Shown: positions 5,898 to 12,575 of the stretch, piece after piece
Layout of the letters: the number at the start of each line of letters is the position of its first letter
How positions within the stretch are numbered: position 1 is the stretch's first letter
NCBI GenBank assembly: GCA_030609865.1
Contig: JAUWSZ010000015.1
Location: 1-13,715 of the forward strand
From: a bacterium
Lineage (GTDB): Bacteria > Desulfobacterota > DSWW01
Reading direction: 5' to 3'
DNA length: 13,715 bases
The notes under the pieces: generated by a model
What the model saw: only the letters and a program-made list of their open reading frames with translations
Told to the model about the DNA's origin: nothing
Database searches by the model: none
Translations under genes and position numbers: made by a program

Positions 5898-6803
5898 TTA
5901 AAGCCCGATGTCAGTGACCGCACCCAACAACGGAATCACGAGGATGATCGCGATGGAAAGCAGATTCGCGATGATGATCGGGAAGAGGATCTTTACCGGG
6001 ACCTTCTGAGCGGCCTTTTCCGCTCTTTCGAACCGGCTGCTGCGGATCTGCCCGGACTGGATGCGCAGGACCGCTGCGAAGCCCGTGCCCATCCGATCCG
6101 CTTGAATAATCGATCCCACGAAGTTGGATATCTCCTGCATCTGGGCCCTGTCGGAAAAATCAGTGAAGGCCTCTTTCCGGGTCTTGCCGATCTTCGTCTC
6201 CTGCACGACCATGTGAAACTCGTCCCGCAGCGGTCCCGGCGGCCCGTTCGCCGTGACCCGCTCCAGGGAGGAGCCGAAGTCCAGCCCCGCTTCCACGGCC
6301 AAGGTCAGCAGATCGCAACAGAACGGAAGGTCCTGCAGGATCGAAAGCTGTCGCTCTTTGATCTGTTTGTTCACAAAGACATTGGGGAGCAGAAAACCGA
6401 GCATCCCGACCAGGAGGATCAACGCAGGGGAGAACCCGGGGACGAGGAGATAGAGCCCGAGGCTGAGCAGGCCGAGCAGGATGGCGCTCGCCTCCTTGAT
6501 GCCCAGATACTCGGCCGGCTTGAGGTCCCAAGGCCGGCCGGCTGCATCCAGCTTCTTCTTGAGCATGATTTCGTAAGCGCCGAGATTCCAGGTCACGTTG
6601 ATGCGGGCCAGGAGCTGGACCACGAACATCATGACCCGGAACAGGGGGTTCCCGCGGATGCTTGAGTCCGCCATAACCCCGAACCAGCCCTCCTCTTCGA
6701 TGGGCACCTGCTGGATGTCCTTGATCACCCGGTAGGCGCCGTAGCCAAACAGGCAGGCCGCGCTGAAGCTGAGCATGTAGAAAAAAATCGGATACCAAGA
6801 CAC
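5898..6803 (-). CDS. tadC: Tad pilus inner-membrane platform protein TadC (T2SSF domain)
   Basis: A 301-aa polytopic inner-membrane protein of the GspF/PilC-related platform family. Together with TadB it anchors the ATPase and the growing pilus. Predicted helices lie near 5-24, 105-122, 124-146 and 268-298. The single T2SSF cytoplasmic domain includes LSILQDLPFCCDLLTLAVEA (153-172), GLDFGSSLERV, a KTRKEAFTDFSDR segment and IIQADRMGTGFAAVLR (232-247), where TadC proteins carry the conserved Q-x-x-x-x-G-x-x region. The start is a GTG at 6803 with AGAGG at 6810-6814 spaced 6 nt; it begins 9 nt after the TadB stop. The length and helix layout are normal for TadC. Confidence 0.93.
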   Translation of the reverse strand: MSWYPIFFYMLSFSAACLFGYGAYRVIKDIQQVPIEEEGWFGVMADSSIRGNPLFRVMMFVVQLLARINVTWNLGAYEIMLKKKLDAAGRPWDLKPAEYLGIKEASAILLGLLSLGLYLLVPGFSPALILLVGMLGFLLPNVFVNKQIKERQLSILQDLPFCCDLLTLAVEAGLDFGSSLERVTANGPPGPLRDEFHMVVQETKIGKTRKEAFTDFSDRAQMQEISNFVGSIIQADRMGTGFAAVLRIQSGQIRSSRFERAEKAAQKVPVKILFPIIIANLLSIAIILVIPLLGAVTDIGL

Positions 6804-6812
6804 TCGAAACCT

Positions 6813-7676
6813 CTAAATCCTGATGTTGACCATGCGTCGGACGATCAGAATCACCATCACCTGGAACAGGATGACCGCGTAGATGGCAACCCGTCCCACA
6901 TTGCTGTCGAACAGAGGCTTCATGGCCTCAGGCTGCCACAGGAAGAGGATCCCGTACATGAGAAAGGGAATGGCCCCACAGACCATCGCCTGGAGCCTTC
7001 CTTGCGCGGTCAGGGTGTCCACCCTCTCCATGACCCGATGCCGGGATCGAATCACGTCCGCCAGGTGATCGAAGATCTCCGAGATGTCCCCTCCCAATTC
7101 CCGGGTGATGATCGCGGAAAAGACCATGAGGTTCAGCTCCTCGCTCTCGACGCGGCGGGCGAGGTTTTGCAGGGCCTCGTTCAGGGGAATACCGATACGA
7201 TACTCCCGGAGCAACAGATCGAACTCCTGGGAGAGAGGGGGCGTCGAGTTCTCTACGAGGCTCTCCAGGGCCTGCACGAAGGAGAGGCCGGCCTTCATCG
7301 AACTCGACAGGAAGTCCAGCCCCTGCACGAACTGCAGCTCGAAGGTCCTCCTCCGCTTTCGCACGTAGTAGCTGAGCAGGATTCTCGGCACGAGCAGACC
7401 CACGAGGGCCATGATCACCGACAGGACGATATTGAGCCGCGTAATCGCCAGGGTGAACATGAAGACCAGGCACATGATCAGGATGCTCACGTTCAGGATG
7501 CGCCTGGGGTTCAAGAAGATGAACATGGTCTCCAGGGTCCTGCTCACGCTCTGCAGATACCGGCTCTGGTAGTATCGAAACAGGGCCCTGCCCGCACCCG
7601 CCGCGAAGTTCGCCACGATCGCGATCGTCAGGAAGGTGATGATGTAGATCAGGGTCACATAGACGATCTTTGGCAT
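6813..7676 (-). CDS. tadB: Tad pilus inner-membrane platform protein TadB (T2SSF domain)
   Basis: A 287-aa partner of TadC in the inner-membrane platform. Helices are predicted near 5-26, 62-79, 81-101, 231-248 and 262-281. The T2SSF domain shows FVQGLDFLSSSMKAGLSFVQ (116-135), the IGIPLNEALQNLARR segment (161-175) and ITRELGGDISEIFDHLADVI (190-209). The last is the well-conserved G-G-(D/N)-x-x-x-x-L stretch of TadB. The ATG at 7676 falls 1 nt after the TadA stop (TAA-C-ATG), so translation is probably coupled. A longer TTG start at 7694, overlapping tadA, lacks a ribosome site. Confidence 0.93.
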   Translation of the reverse strand: MPKIVYVTLIYIITFLTIAIVANFAAGAGRALFRYYQSRYLQSVSRTLETMFIFLNPRRILNVSILIMCLVFMFTLAITRLNIVLSVIMALVGLLVPRILLSYYVRKRRRTFELQFVQGLDFLSSSMKAGLSFVQALESLVENSTPPLSQEFDLLLREYRIGIPLNEALQNLARRVESEELNLMVFSAIITRELGGDISEIFDHLADVIRSRHRVMERVDTLTAQGRLQAMVCGAIPFLMYGILFLWQPEAMKPLFDSNVGRVAIYAVILFQVMVILIVRRMVNIRI

Positions 7677-7677
7677 G

Positions 7678-9312
7678 TTAGGACTCGACCTCAAAGATCT
7701 TCATGTTTATCGGGAGATTGCTGTCCTGGAGCTCCTTGAAGCAATTCGGGATCGCGCCGGTCGGCACGATCCTGCCTTGCACCCTGCCCCCTTCCCCCAC
7801 GCCCTCCTGCTTGAACTGGAACACGTCCAGAAGCTGGTAGCTGCCTTCCGGGTCCAGGCCCACCATCTCGGACACCTTCACCACGCGCCGCGATCCATCG
7901 CTGAACCGCATCAGCTGCACGATGATGTGGATGGCCGATGCGACCTGCTCCCGAATCGCGCGGATCGGCAGATCCATTCCCGCCATGAGCACCATGGTCT
8001 CCAGCCTTCGCAGGAAGTCGTATGGGGCGTTCGCGTGGCCCGTGGTGAGCGAACCGTCATGGCCCGTGTTCATGGCCTGCAGCATGTCCAGGGCCTCCCC
8101 GCCACGAACCTCCCCCACGACGATCCGGTCCGGCCGCATCCGCAGGGAGTTCTTGACCAGGTCGCGAATCGTCACTTCTCCCTTCCCCTGTATGTTCGGA
8201 GGCCTGGCTTCCAGGGAGATGAGATGCTCCTGGGGAAGCTGCAGCTCCGCCGAGTCTTCGATCGTTACGATACGCTCCGACTTCGGCAGCAGGTCGCAGA
8301 GCACGTTCAGCAGGGTGGTCTTACCGCTCGAAGTGCCTCCCGAGATCACGATGTTCTTGCGGCTGGTGACCGCGACCTTCATGAACTCGAAGACACTCCC
8401 CGTGAAACTCCCCATCTGGATCAGCTTATCAAAGGTAAAGGGGTCCTTCGAGAACTTTCGTATCGTGAGGACCGGGCCCTTCAGGGAAAGGGGCGGGATG
8501 ATGGCGTTGACGCGGGACCCGTCCTTCAATCGCGCGTCCACCATGGGCACGCTCTCGTCGATACGCCTGCCCAGGGGACTCACGATGCGCTCGATGATCC
8601 CGAGAAGAGAATCCTCGCTCGCAAAGGAGCGGTTGGTCATGTAGAGCTTGCCGTTGATCTCGACGAAGATCTGGTCCTTTCGGTTGACCATGATCTCCGT
8701 GATTTCCGGGTCCCTGATCAGGTCCTCGATCGGTCCGAGCCCGAGCACCTCGTCGAGCATCTCCTTGTGGAGGTTCTGCCGATCCATGTCATCCGGGATC
8801 GTGTCCCCCATGGCATCCATGATGCTCCAGATGGCACGGCTGGTCGTGCTCCGGAGCTCCGCATCCTCGATGCTCTTGAGATCCATCCTCCGGAGGTCCA
8901 GGAAGGCGATCAGTCTCCGGTGGATCTCCTGCTTGATCGGAACCAGGCTCTCGTCGTAGCGGTTTTCGGCCGTCTCGAGAATGTCCCAGTAGAGCTCCTG
9001 GGAGGACGTCTCCTGGCTGGCCGCATCCGGGAGGATACGCAGGTTGTAGCTGCCGAGGGAAACCGTGTCCCCCTCCTCCAGGGCCCGGCTCCCCTGGATG
9101 CGAACCCCGTTGACGAACGTGCCGGTTCGGCTCTCCAGGTCGACGACCTCGGCGCTCCCGTTCTCGAGCCGCAGCTTGAGGTGGCGCCCGGACAGGGACG
9201 GCTGGTACAGGACGACGTCATTCGTGGAAGAGGTCCCGATGAAGATCTCGGACTTCCTGACATCGTACTCGGATGTCGAACCGTCCTCACGGTTGCTGAC
9301 GTGGAGGCGCAT
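7678..9312 (-). CDS. tadA: Tad pilus assembly ATPase TadA/CpaF with N-terminal FHA domain
   Basis: A 544-aa secretion ATPase that powers pilus assembly by pushing on TadB/TadC from the cytoplasm. Residues 1-95 form an FHA domain (FIGTSSTNDVVL, SLSGRHLKL, GTFVNG). It keeps the Ser-x-x-His and Asn-Gly of FHA sites but has Thr27 where Arg is usual. The CpaF-type N-terminal region spans about 105-270. The ATPase core has the Walker A loop GGTSSGKTT (325-333), an acidic box TIEDSAEL (350-357), the atypical Walker B RIVVGEVRGGE (396-406) and the His box GHDGSLTTGHAN (417-428), all intact. CpaF enzymes without the fusion are about 420-480 aa, and the extra length is the FHA domain. The ATG at 9312 comes 41 nt after the secretin stop. 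CpaE/TadZ, often encoded just upstream, is absent. Confidence 0.95.
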   Translation of the reverse strand: MRLHVSNREDGSTSEYDVRKSEIFIGTSSTNDVVLYQPSLSGRHLKLRLENGSAEVVDLESRTGTFVNGVRIQGSRALEEGDTVSLGSYNLRILPDAASQETSSQELYWDILETAENRYDESLVPIKQEIHRRLIAFLDLRRMDLKSIEDAELRSTTSRAIWSIMDAMGDTIPDDMDRQNLHKEMLDEVLGLGPIEDLIRDPEITEIMVNRKDQIFVEINGKLYMTNRSFASEDSLLGIIERIVSPLGRRIDESVPMVDARLKDGSRVNAIIPPLSLKGPVLTIRKFSKDPFTFDKLIQMGSFTGSVFEFMKVAVTSRKNIVISGGTSSGKTTLLNVLCDLLPKSERIVTIEDSAELQLPQEHLISLEARPPNIQGKGEVTIRDLVKNSLRMRPDRIVVGEVRGGEALDMLQAMNTGHDGSLTTGHANAPYDFLRRLETMVLMAGMDLPIRAIREQVASAIHIIVQLMRFSDGSRRVVKVSEMVGLDPEGSYQLLDVFQFKQEGVGEGGRVQGRIVPTGAIPNCFKELQDSNLPINMKIFEVES

Positions 9313-9353
9313 TCTCGATGACCATCCCTCTCGCGGGGTTCACCTAGATTGGT

Positions 9354-10823
9354 TCAATCAAACACGTCGAGCTTCATCTTCTCCCCGACCGCATCGTATC
9401 TCCGCTCGATGTCTCGCAGGATCTCCCGGTTCGTTTCCGACTCGGGGCTCATCAGGCTCGCGGTGAGAAAGATCACCAGCTCGCTATCCTGGTTGGTGAA
9501 GTCCCTGGACTTGAACAGCTCTCCCAGGATGGGGAAGTTCCCGATAATGGGCACCTTGTTCACGGCCTTGGACTCCTGCTGGTCCACGAGGCCGGAGAGG
9601 ACGAGAACCTTGTCCTTGTCCAGGGTGACGTAGGTCTTCACGCTTCGGGTCTTCAGGCCCGGGTAGCTGTTCACCTGGACCGAGAAATCGAGTGCGGAGT
9701 TCTCCGCCTCCACGGTGGCGGAAATACGTCCGTCCCTGTGCACGAGGGGGGCGACCTTGAGGATGATCCCGTACTTCTTGTACTCCACGACCGCGCGGTC
9801 CGCCAGGATCAGAACGATCGGGATCTCGCCGCCGGCGACGAATTCCGCCTCTTCACCGCTCTTGCAGACGAGTCTCGGGTGTGCGAGCACGCGGGCGAGG
9901 GAGTTGGACTGGAGAAGATTCAGGTTGGCGCCGAAATCCCTGCCCGCCTCGAGGTTGATCGAGCCGGAGTCGGCGCCCGATTTCACGAGATCGAGGGTGT
10001 ACTGGATGGTCGTGACCTCGAACCTCATCGTGTCATCCCAATCCACGCCGACCTTCTCCAACAGCTCCCTGCCGAGCTCGACGAAGTGGATATCGATCAG
10101 GACGAGATCCTCGGCCACCCCGCCCACCCGGATCAGGTTCACGCACGTGTCGAAGTAGGCGGCAGAGAGCGTATTGATCGTTTCCAGATCCCCCTGCTTG
10201 AGCACGGTCCCTTCGAGGAAGATCTTGCTGCCGATCCCCTCTGCCCGAACATCCGCAAACCCGTTCTTGAGCAGGCTCCGGTTGATCTCCGAGGCGATCA
10301 ATCGCGTCACAGAGGAACTCATCCTGGCCAGCAGGGTCACCTCGCTCGGGTAGATACCGGCCACGGTCTTGATCCGCTCGAAATCCCGCCGGGTGTAGAC
10401 CTCCCCGTCGATCACGATCCGCTCGCCGACAATGCGGACCTCGACCCCCTCGATATCGCCCAGGATGCCCCGCACCTCGTTCCGGATCAGGCGGACGTCC
10501 TTCAGGATCACCTGAACGACCGTGGACGTCTGTTTTCCATACATGTCCCAGGTCAGGACGTCGGTCGTGCCCCTGCCGATCGCCGTGATCAGGATCTGCC
10601 GGCCTTCTGAGATGAGCTTTACGTCCACCACCTTCGGGTCACCGATGGCCACCTGCTCCAGAGGGGCCGGAACATCCAGGACGGTCTGCTGTCCCAGGGT
10701 GAGCCGAACCGTTCCCCCGAGGGTCGCGGAAAGGCAGTGGGTCGAAAAAAAAGGAGAGAAGACTCCGAGAACAAACAAGATGGTCGGTAGGCCTGTCCGC
10801 TTCCTGAGGATCATAATAGACAC
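9354..10823 (-). CDS. cpaC: Tad pilus outer-membrane secretin CpaC/RcpA
   Basis: A 489-aa secretin that forms the outer-membrane channel of the Tad machine. A signal peptide covers about 1-33 (RKRTGLPTILFVLGVFSPFF, likely cleaved near CLSA). The pilus-secretin N domain is at about 38-110 (PLEQVAIGDPKVVDVKLI) and BON-like modules at about 115-235. The secretin core runs from about 300 to 457 with the signature VPIIGNFPILGELFKSR (424-440) and the C-terminal SELVIFLTASLM. The length is typical for RcpA. The first codon may be GTG at 10823, or ATG at 10814 giving three fewer residues; neither has a strong ribosome site. It follows cpaB by 39 nt. An A8 run (10745-10752 on the plus strand) lies in codons for the signal peptide. 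Confidence 0.94.
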   Translation of the reverse strand: MSIMILRKRTGLPTILFVLGVFSPFFSTHCLSATLGGTVRLTLGQQTVLDVPAPLEQVAIGDPKVVDVKLISEGRQILITAIGRGTTDVLTWDMYGKQTSTVVQVILKDVRLIRNEVRGILGDIEGVEVRIVGERIVIDGEVYTRRDFERIKTVAGIYPSEVTLLARMSSSVTRLIASEINRSLLKNGFADVRAEGIGSKIFLEGTVLKQGDLETINTLSAAYFDTCVNLIRVGGVAEDLVLIDIHFVELGRELLEKVGVDWDDTMRFEVTTIQYTLDLVKSGADSGSINLEAGRDFGANLNLLQSNSLARVLAHPRLVCKSGEEAEFVAGGEIPIVLILADRAVVEYKKYGIILKVAPLVHRDGRISATVEAENSALDFSVQVNSYPGLKTRSVKTYVTLDKDKVLVLSGLVDQQESKAVNKVPIIGNFPILGELFKSRDFTNQDSELVIFLTASLMSPESETNREILRDIERRYDAVGEKMKLDVFD

Positions 10824-10862
10824 TTGCCCATATCTACCTGTTGAACGTCTCCGTTTCCAGCC

Positions 10863-11687
10863 CTATTCCACTCTTTCATGCCTCGTTTCGACGCCCCGAA
10901 TCACGAGGATGCGGCTGTCCCGGGCGGTCTGGATCTCTTCCCGCACCCTGGGCTGAAGGATGTCCGCAAAGGTGATCTTGGGGAGATTCTCAAAGGTCTC
11001 GATATCCTCCGGGTTGCGCAACACGTTGTAGAGCTTCCCGACCCTTTGTGCGTGGATCAGGAGCGCCGCCTCTTCCGGGGTGACCAGGATGGTGAGCATA
11101 CCGGAGGCGCTCCGGTCCTTGCGCATCCCGGACCGCGCCGACGTCATCTGCCCGATGGCGAGGACCACCACGTTCTGAAGCAGGGTAATCGTCGTTTCCG
11201 GCTCGTTCCTCGAATCCGCGGTCCTCTTGAACGTACCGAGGATGTCGATATGGTCCCCGGGCTGAATCAGGCCCGCGATCGTGGACGTCTCGTCCACCCG
11301 GACCGTCATCGCCCGTTCGCCCTCCTTGATCATCGTTGAGAAGCCGCGGTAGCGTTCCCCTCCCTTGAAGTCCATCCAGAGGATCGGGTCCCCGGCCCGG
11401 ACCGGGTAGACCAACTCACGGCCGATGGTCAGGTCGACCTCCTCCGGGTAGATGGCGTTCGCGTGGACGAACTTCCTCGGCACGGGACGGGCGGCCACCC
11501 ACTCGACCTCCAGGGGCTCGTTGGCCGGAATGTTCCTCCGGGCCACCACGATCCGAACCGGCTCGAGGCCCTTCTTCATCGCCTTTTTCTCGCCCGTGAT
11601 GTAGCTTCGAACCATCAGAACCGCCGCGGTCCCCAGGGCGATCGAGAGGATCAGCGGGAGGGTGGGACGGATGTCTATCTTGCGCAT
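10863..11687 (-). CDS. cpaB: Flp pilus assembly protein CpaB/RcpC
   Basis: A 274-aa inner-membrane-anchored periplasmic protein that works with the secretin. A helix at 9-27 (TLPLILSIALGTAAVLMVR) is followed by an SAF domain (about 43-110, with ARRNIPANEPLEVEWV and the basic-rich loop PVPRKFVHANAIYPEEV). The RcpC/CpaB domain follows, with RAMTVRVDETSTIAGLIQPG (124-143) and DHIDILGTF, then LLQNVVVLAIGQ (168-179) and LTILVTPEEAALLIHAQRVG, the canonical C-terminal stretch. The length is normal. The ATG at 11687 lies 165 nt after the TadE-like stop, the largest gap inside the pilus locus, and this gap has a promoter-like sequence. Gene order cpaB-cpaC-tadA-tadB-tadC is standard apart from the missing cpaE. 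Confidence 0.94.
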   Translation of the reverse strand: MRKIDIRPTLPLILSIALGTAAVLMVRSYITGEKKAMKKGLEPVRIVVARRNIPANEPLEVEWVAARPVPRKFVHANAIYPEEVDLTIGRELVYPVRAGDPILWMDFKGGERYRGFSTMIKEGERAMTVRVDETSTIAGLIQPGDHIDILGTFKRTADSRNEPETTITLLQNVVVLAIGQMTSARSGMRKDRSASGMLTILVTPEEAALLIHAQRVGKLYNVLRNPEDIETFENLPKITFADILQPRVREEIQTARDSRILVIRGVETRHERVE

Positions 11688-11754
11688 GGATCCAACTTTC
11701 CGCTTTCATTGAGCATTGTGGGGATTGCTATAACAGCATCTCTACCCTGTTTTC

Positions 11755-11784
11755 ATGTTAGTATACATATCGACAGAAAGTCAA
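11755..11784 (-). promoter_or_regulatory. Possible sigma70-type promoter upstream of cpaB
   Basis: In the AT-rich gap before cpaB, TTGACT (11779-11784, minus strand, 5 of 6 matches) is followed after 18 nt by TAACAT (11755-11760, 4 of 6). A better-looking TATACT (11760-11765) also lies there but only 13 nt from that -35 box. Either reading would place a start site about 60 nt upstream of the cpaB ATG. The contrast with the GC-rich genes on both sides supports a regulatory role, but no operator was recognised. Confidence 0.4.
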
Positions 11785-11822
11785 AAAAGCTTACAGAAGC
11801 ACCGAAAAATAAACATCTTTTT

Positions 11823-11849
11823 GGGGTCCGAACCAGAAGGGGCGACCCC
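11823..11849 (-). terminator. Weak hairpin just after the tadE-like gene
   Basis: Right after the TadE-like stop, GGGGTC (11844-11849 on the minus strand) can pair with GACCCC (11823-11828) across a 15-nt loop. An alternative tight hairpin is GGGG-TCG-CCCC. The bases after it on the minus strand are AAAAAG and only later T-rich (TTTATTTTT), so it is not a textbook intrinsic terminator. Attenuation or partial termination between tadE and cpaB is possible. Confidence 0.25.
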
Positions 11850-11852
11850 GCC

Positions 11853-12560
11853 TCAGGGCAGGAATATGAGCCAGAGAACGGCCAAGAGCGCAGCCATATA
11901 GCCGGGCGTGAGCTGGACGCCCACGATCACCCCCAAGGCCTCCATCGCAAGCCGGAGATCTTGGCCGTGTTGCCCCGAAAAGGAATCGGCCAGCATCACG
12001 AAGTTGCCGGTCGCGTCATAGCTCGCGGCCAGCCTGCTCGGTGACGGCGCGCCCTGAAGGTCCCGGGTCTCCTCCACGGGGTGCTCCCTTCCGTACGGGA
12101 AGAAGGGCAGGTCATAGGTGAACGTGGAGCGGGCGCCCCGTATCGGGACCAGGTCGTCCGTCACGTTCACGTAGTCCCACAGCCAGATCAGAAAAGGGTC
12201 ATCCAGGGCCAGTGGCGTATAGAGAAAATCCACGTCCCCCAGCTCCTGGTAGGTCACGTCCGGGTCGTCCGCCTCGGAGCCCAGCCCCTCGGGCAGGCCG
12301 CTGTCATCCAGGGCGTCGTCGAAGAAGAGCCTCTCGATCTCCTGTCCCGCGGTATGGGTCGGATAGGCATCCCCGAAAGGGGCCTCCCGGAAATGGCTGA
12401 GCGCAATGTAGCGCGCCGAGATTTCACTCTTGCCCGAGATCACGAAGAGCTTCCCCATGTCCGCCGCGGCAAGGAGCAGCAGGAGCAGGACCGGCATGAC
12501 CACGAGCATCTCCACCAGGGCCTGACCCTCGTTGGGTCGGAATCTCTTTTCTCGAAACAC
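11853..12560 (-). CDS. TadE-like pseudopilin of the Tad locus
   Basis: A 235-aa protein with an N-terminal TadE-type segment. NEGQALVEMLVVMPVLLLLL (10-29) has a Gly-12 that could precede a prepilin-peptidase cut, Glu at the +5 position (Glu17), and then a hydrophobic helix ending in AAADMGKLFV. TadE and TadF are pseudopilins processed by TadV in known systems. The middle (60-200) is an acidic, aromatic-rich periplasmic domain that I do not recognise. A second hydrophobic segment at 219-234 ends the protein, which is unusual for TadE. The GTG at 12560 is preferred over the ATG at 12566 because GGAGG (12567-12571) abuts the ATG with no spacer but is 6 nt from the GTG. It starts 15 nt after the stop of the upstream TadG-like gene. 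Confidence 0.8.
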   Translation of the reverse strand: MFREKRFRPNEGQALVEMLVVMPVLLLLLLAAADMGKLFVISGKSEISARYIALSHFREAPFGDAYPTHTAGQEIERLFFDDALDDSGLPEGLGSEADDPDVTYQELGDVDFLYTPLALDDPFLIWLWDYVNVTDDLVPIRGARSTFTYDLPFFPYGREHPVEETRDLQGAPSPSRLAASYDATGNFVMLADSFSGQHGQDLRLAMEALGVIVGVQLTPGYMAALLAVLWLIFLP

Positions 12561-12566
12561 GGCCAT

Positions 12567-12571
12567 CCTCC
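12567..12571 (-). promoter_or_regulatory. Ribosome binding site that decides the tadE-like start
   Basis: GGAGG on the minus strand is immediately followed by ATG-GCC-GTG in frame. Zero spacing excludes the ATG as an efficient start, while the GTG has 6 nt, so translation most likely begins at 12560. Confidence 0.55.
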
Positions 12572-12575
12572 GGGC

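Noticed and set aside
5884..5923. Longer GTG start for the DUF192 protein inside tadC
   Set aside because: It would add 13 residues translated from the end of tadC with no ribosome site, while DUF192 proteins normally begin near the motif reached from the ATG at 5884.
7675..9321. 548-aa open frame on the plus strand opposite tadA
   Set aside because: It mirrors tadA almost end to end, has no recognisable domain, is rich in Asp/His/Arg/Leu as expected from antisense GC-rich codons, and tadA has every catalytic motif intact.
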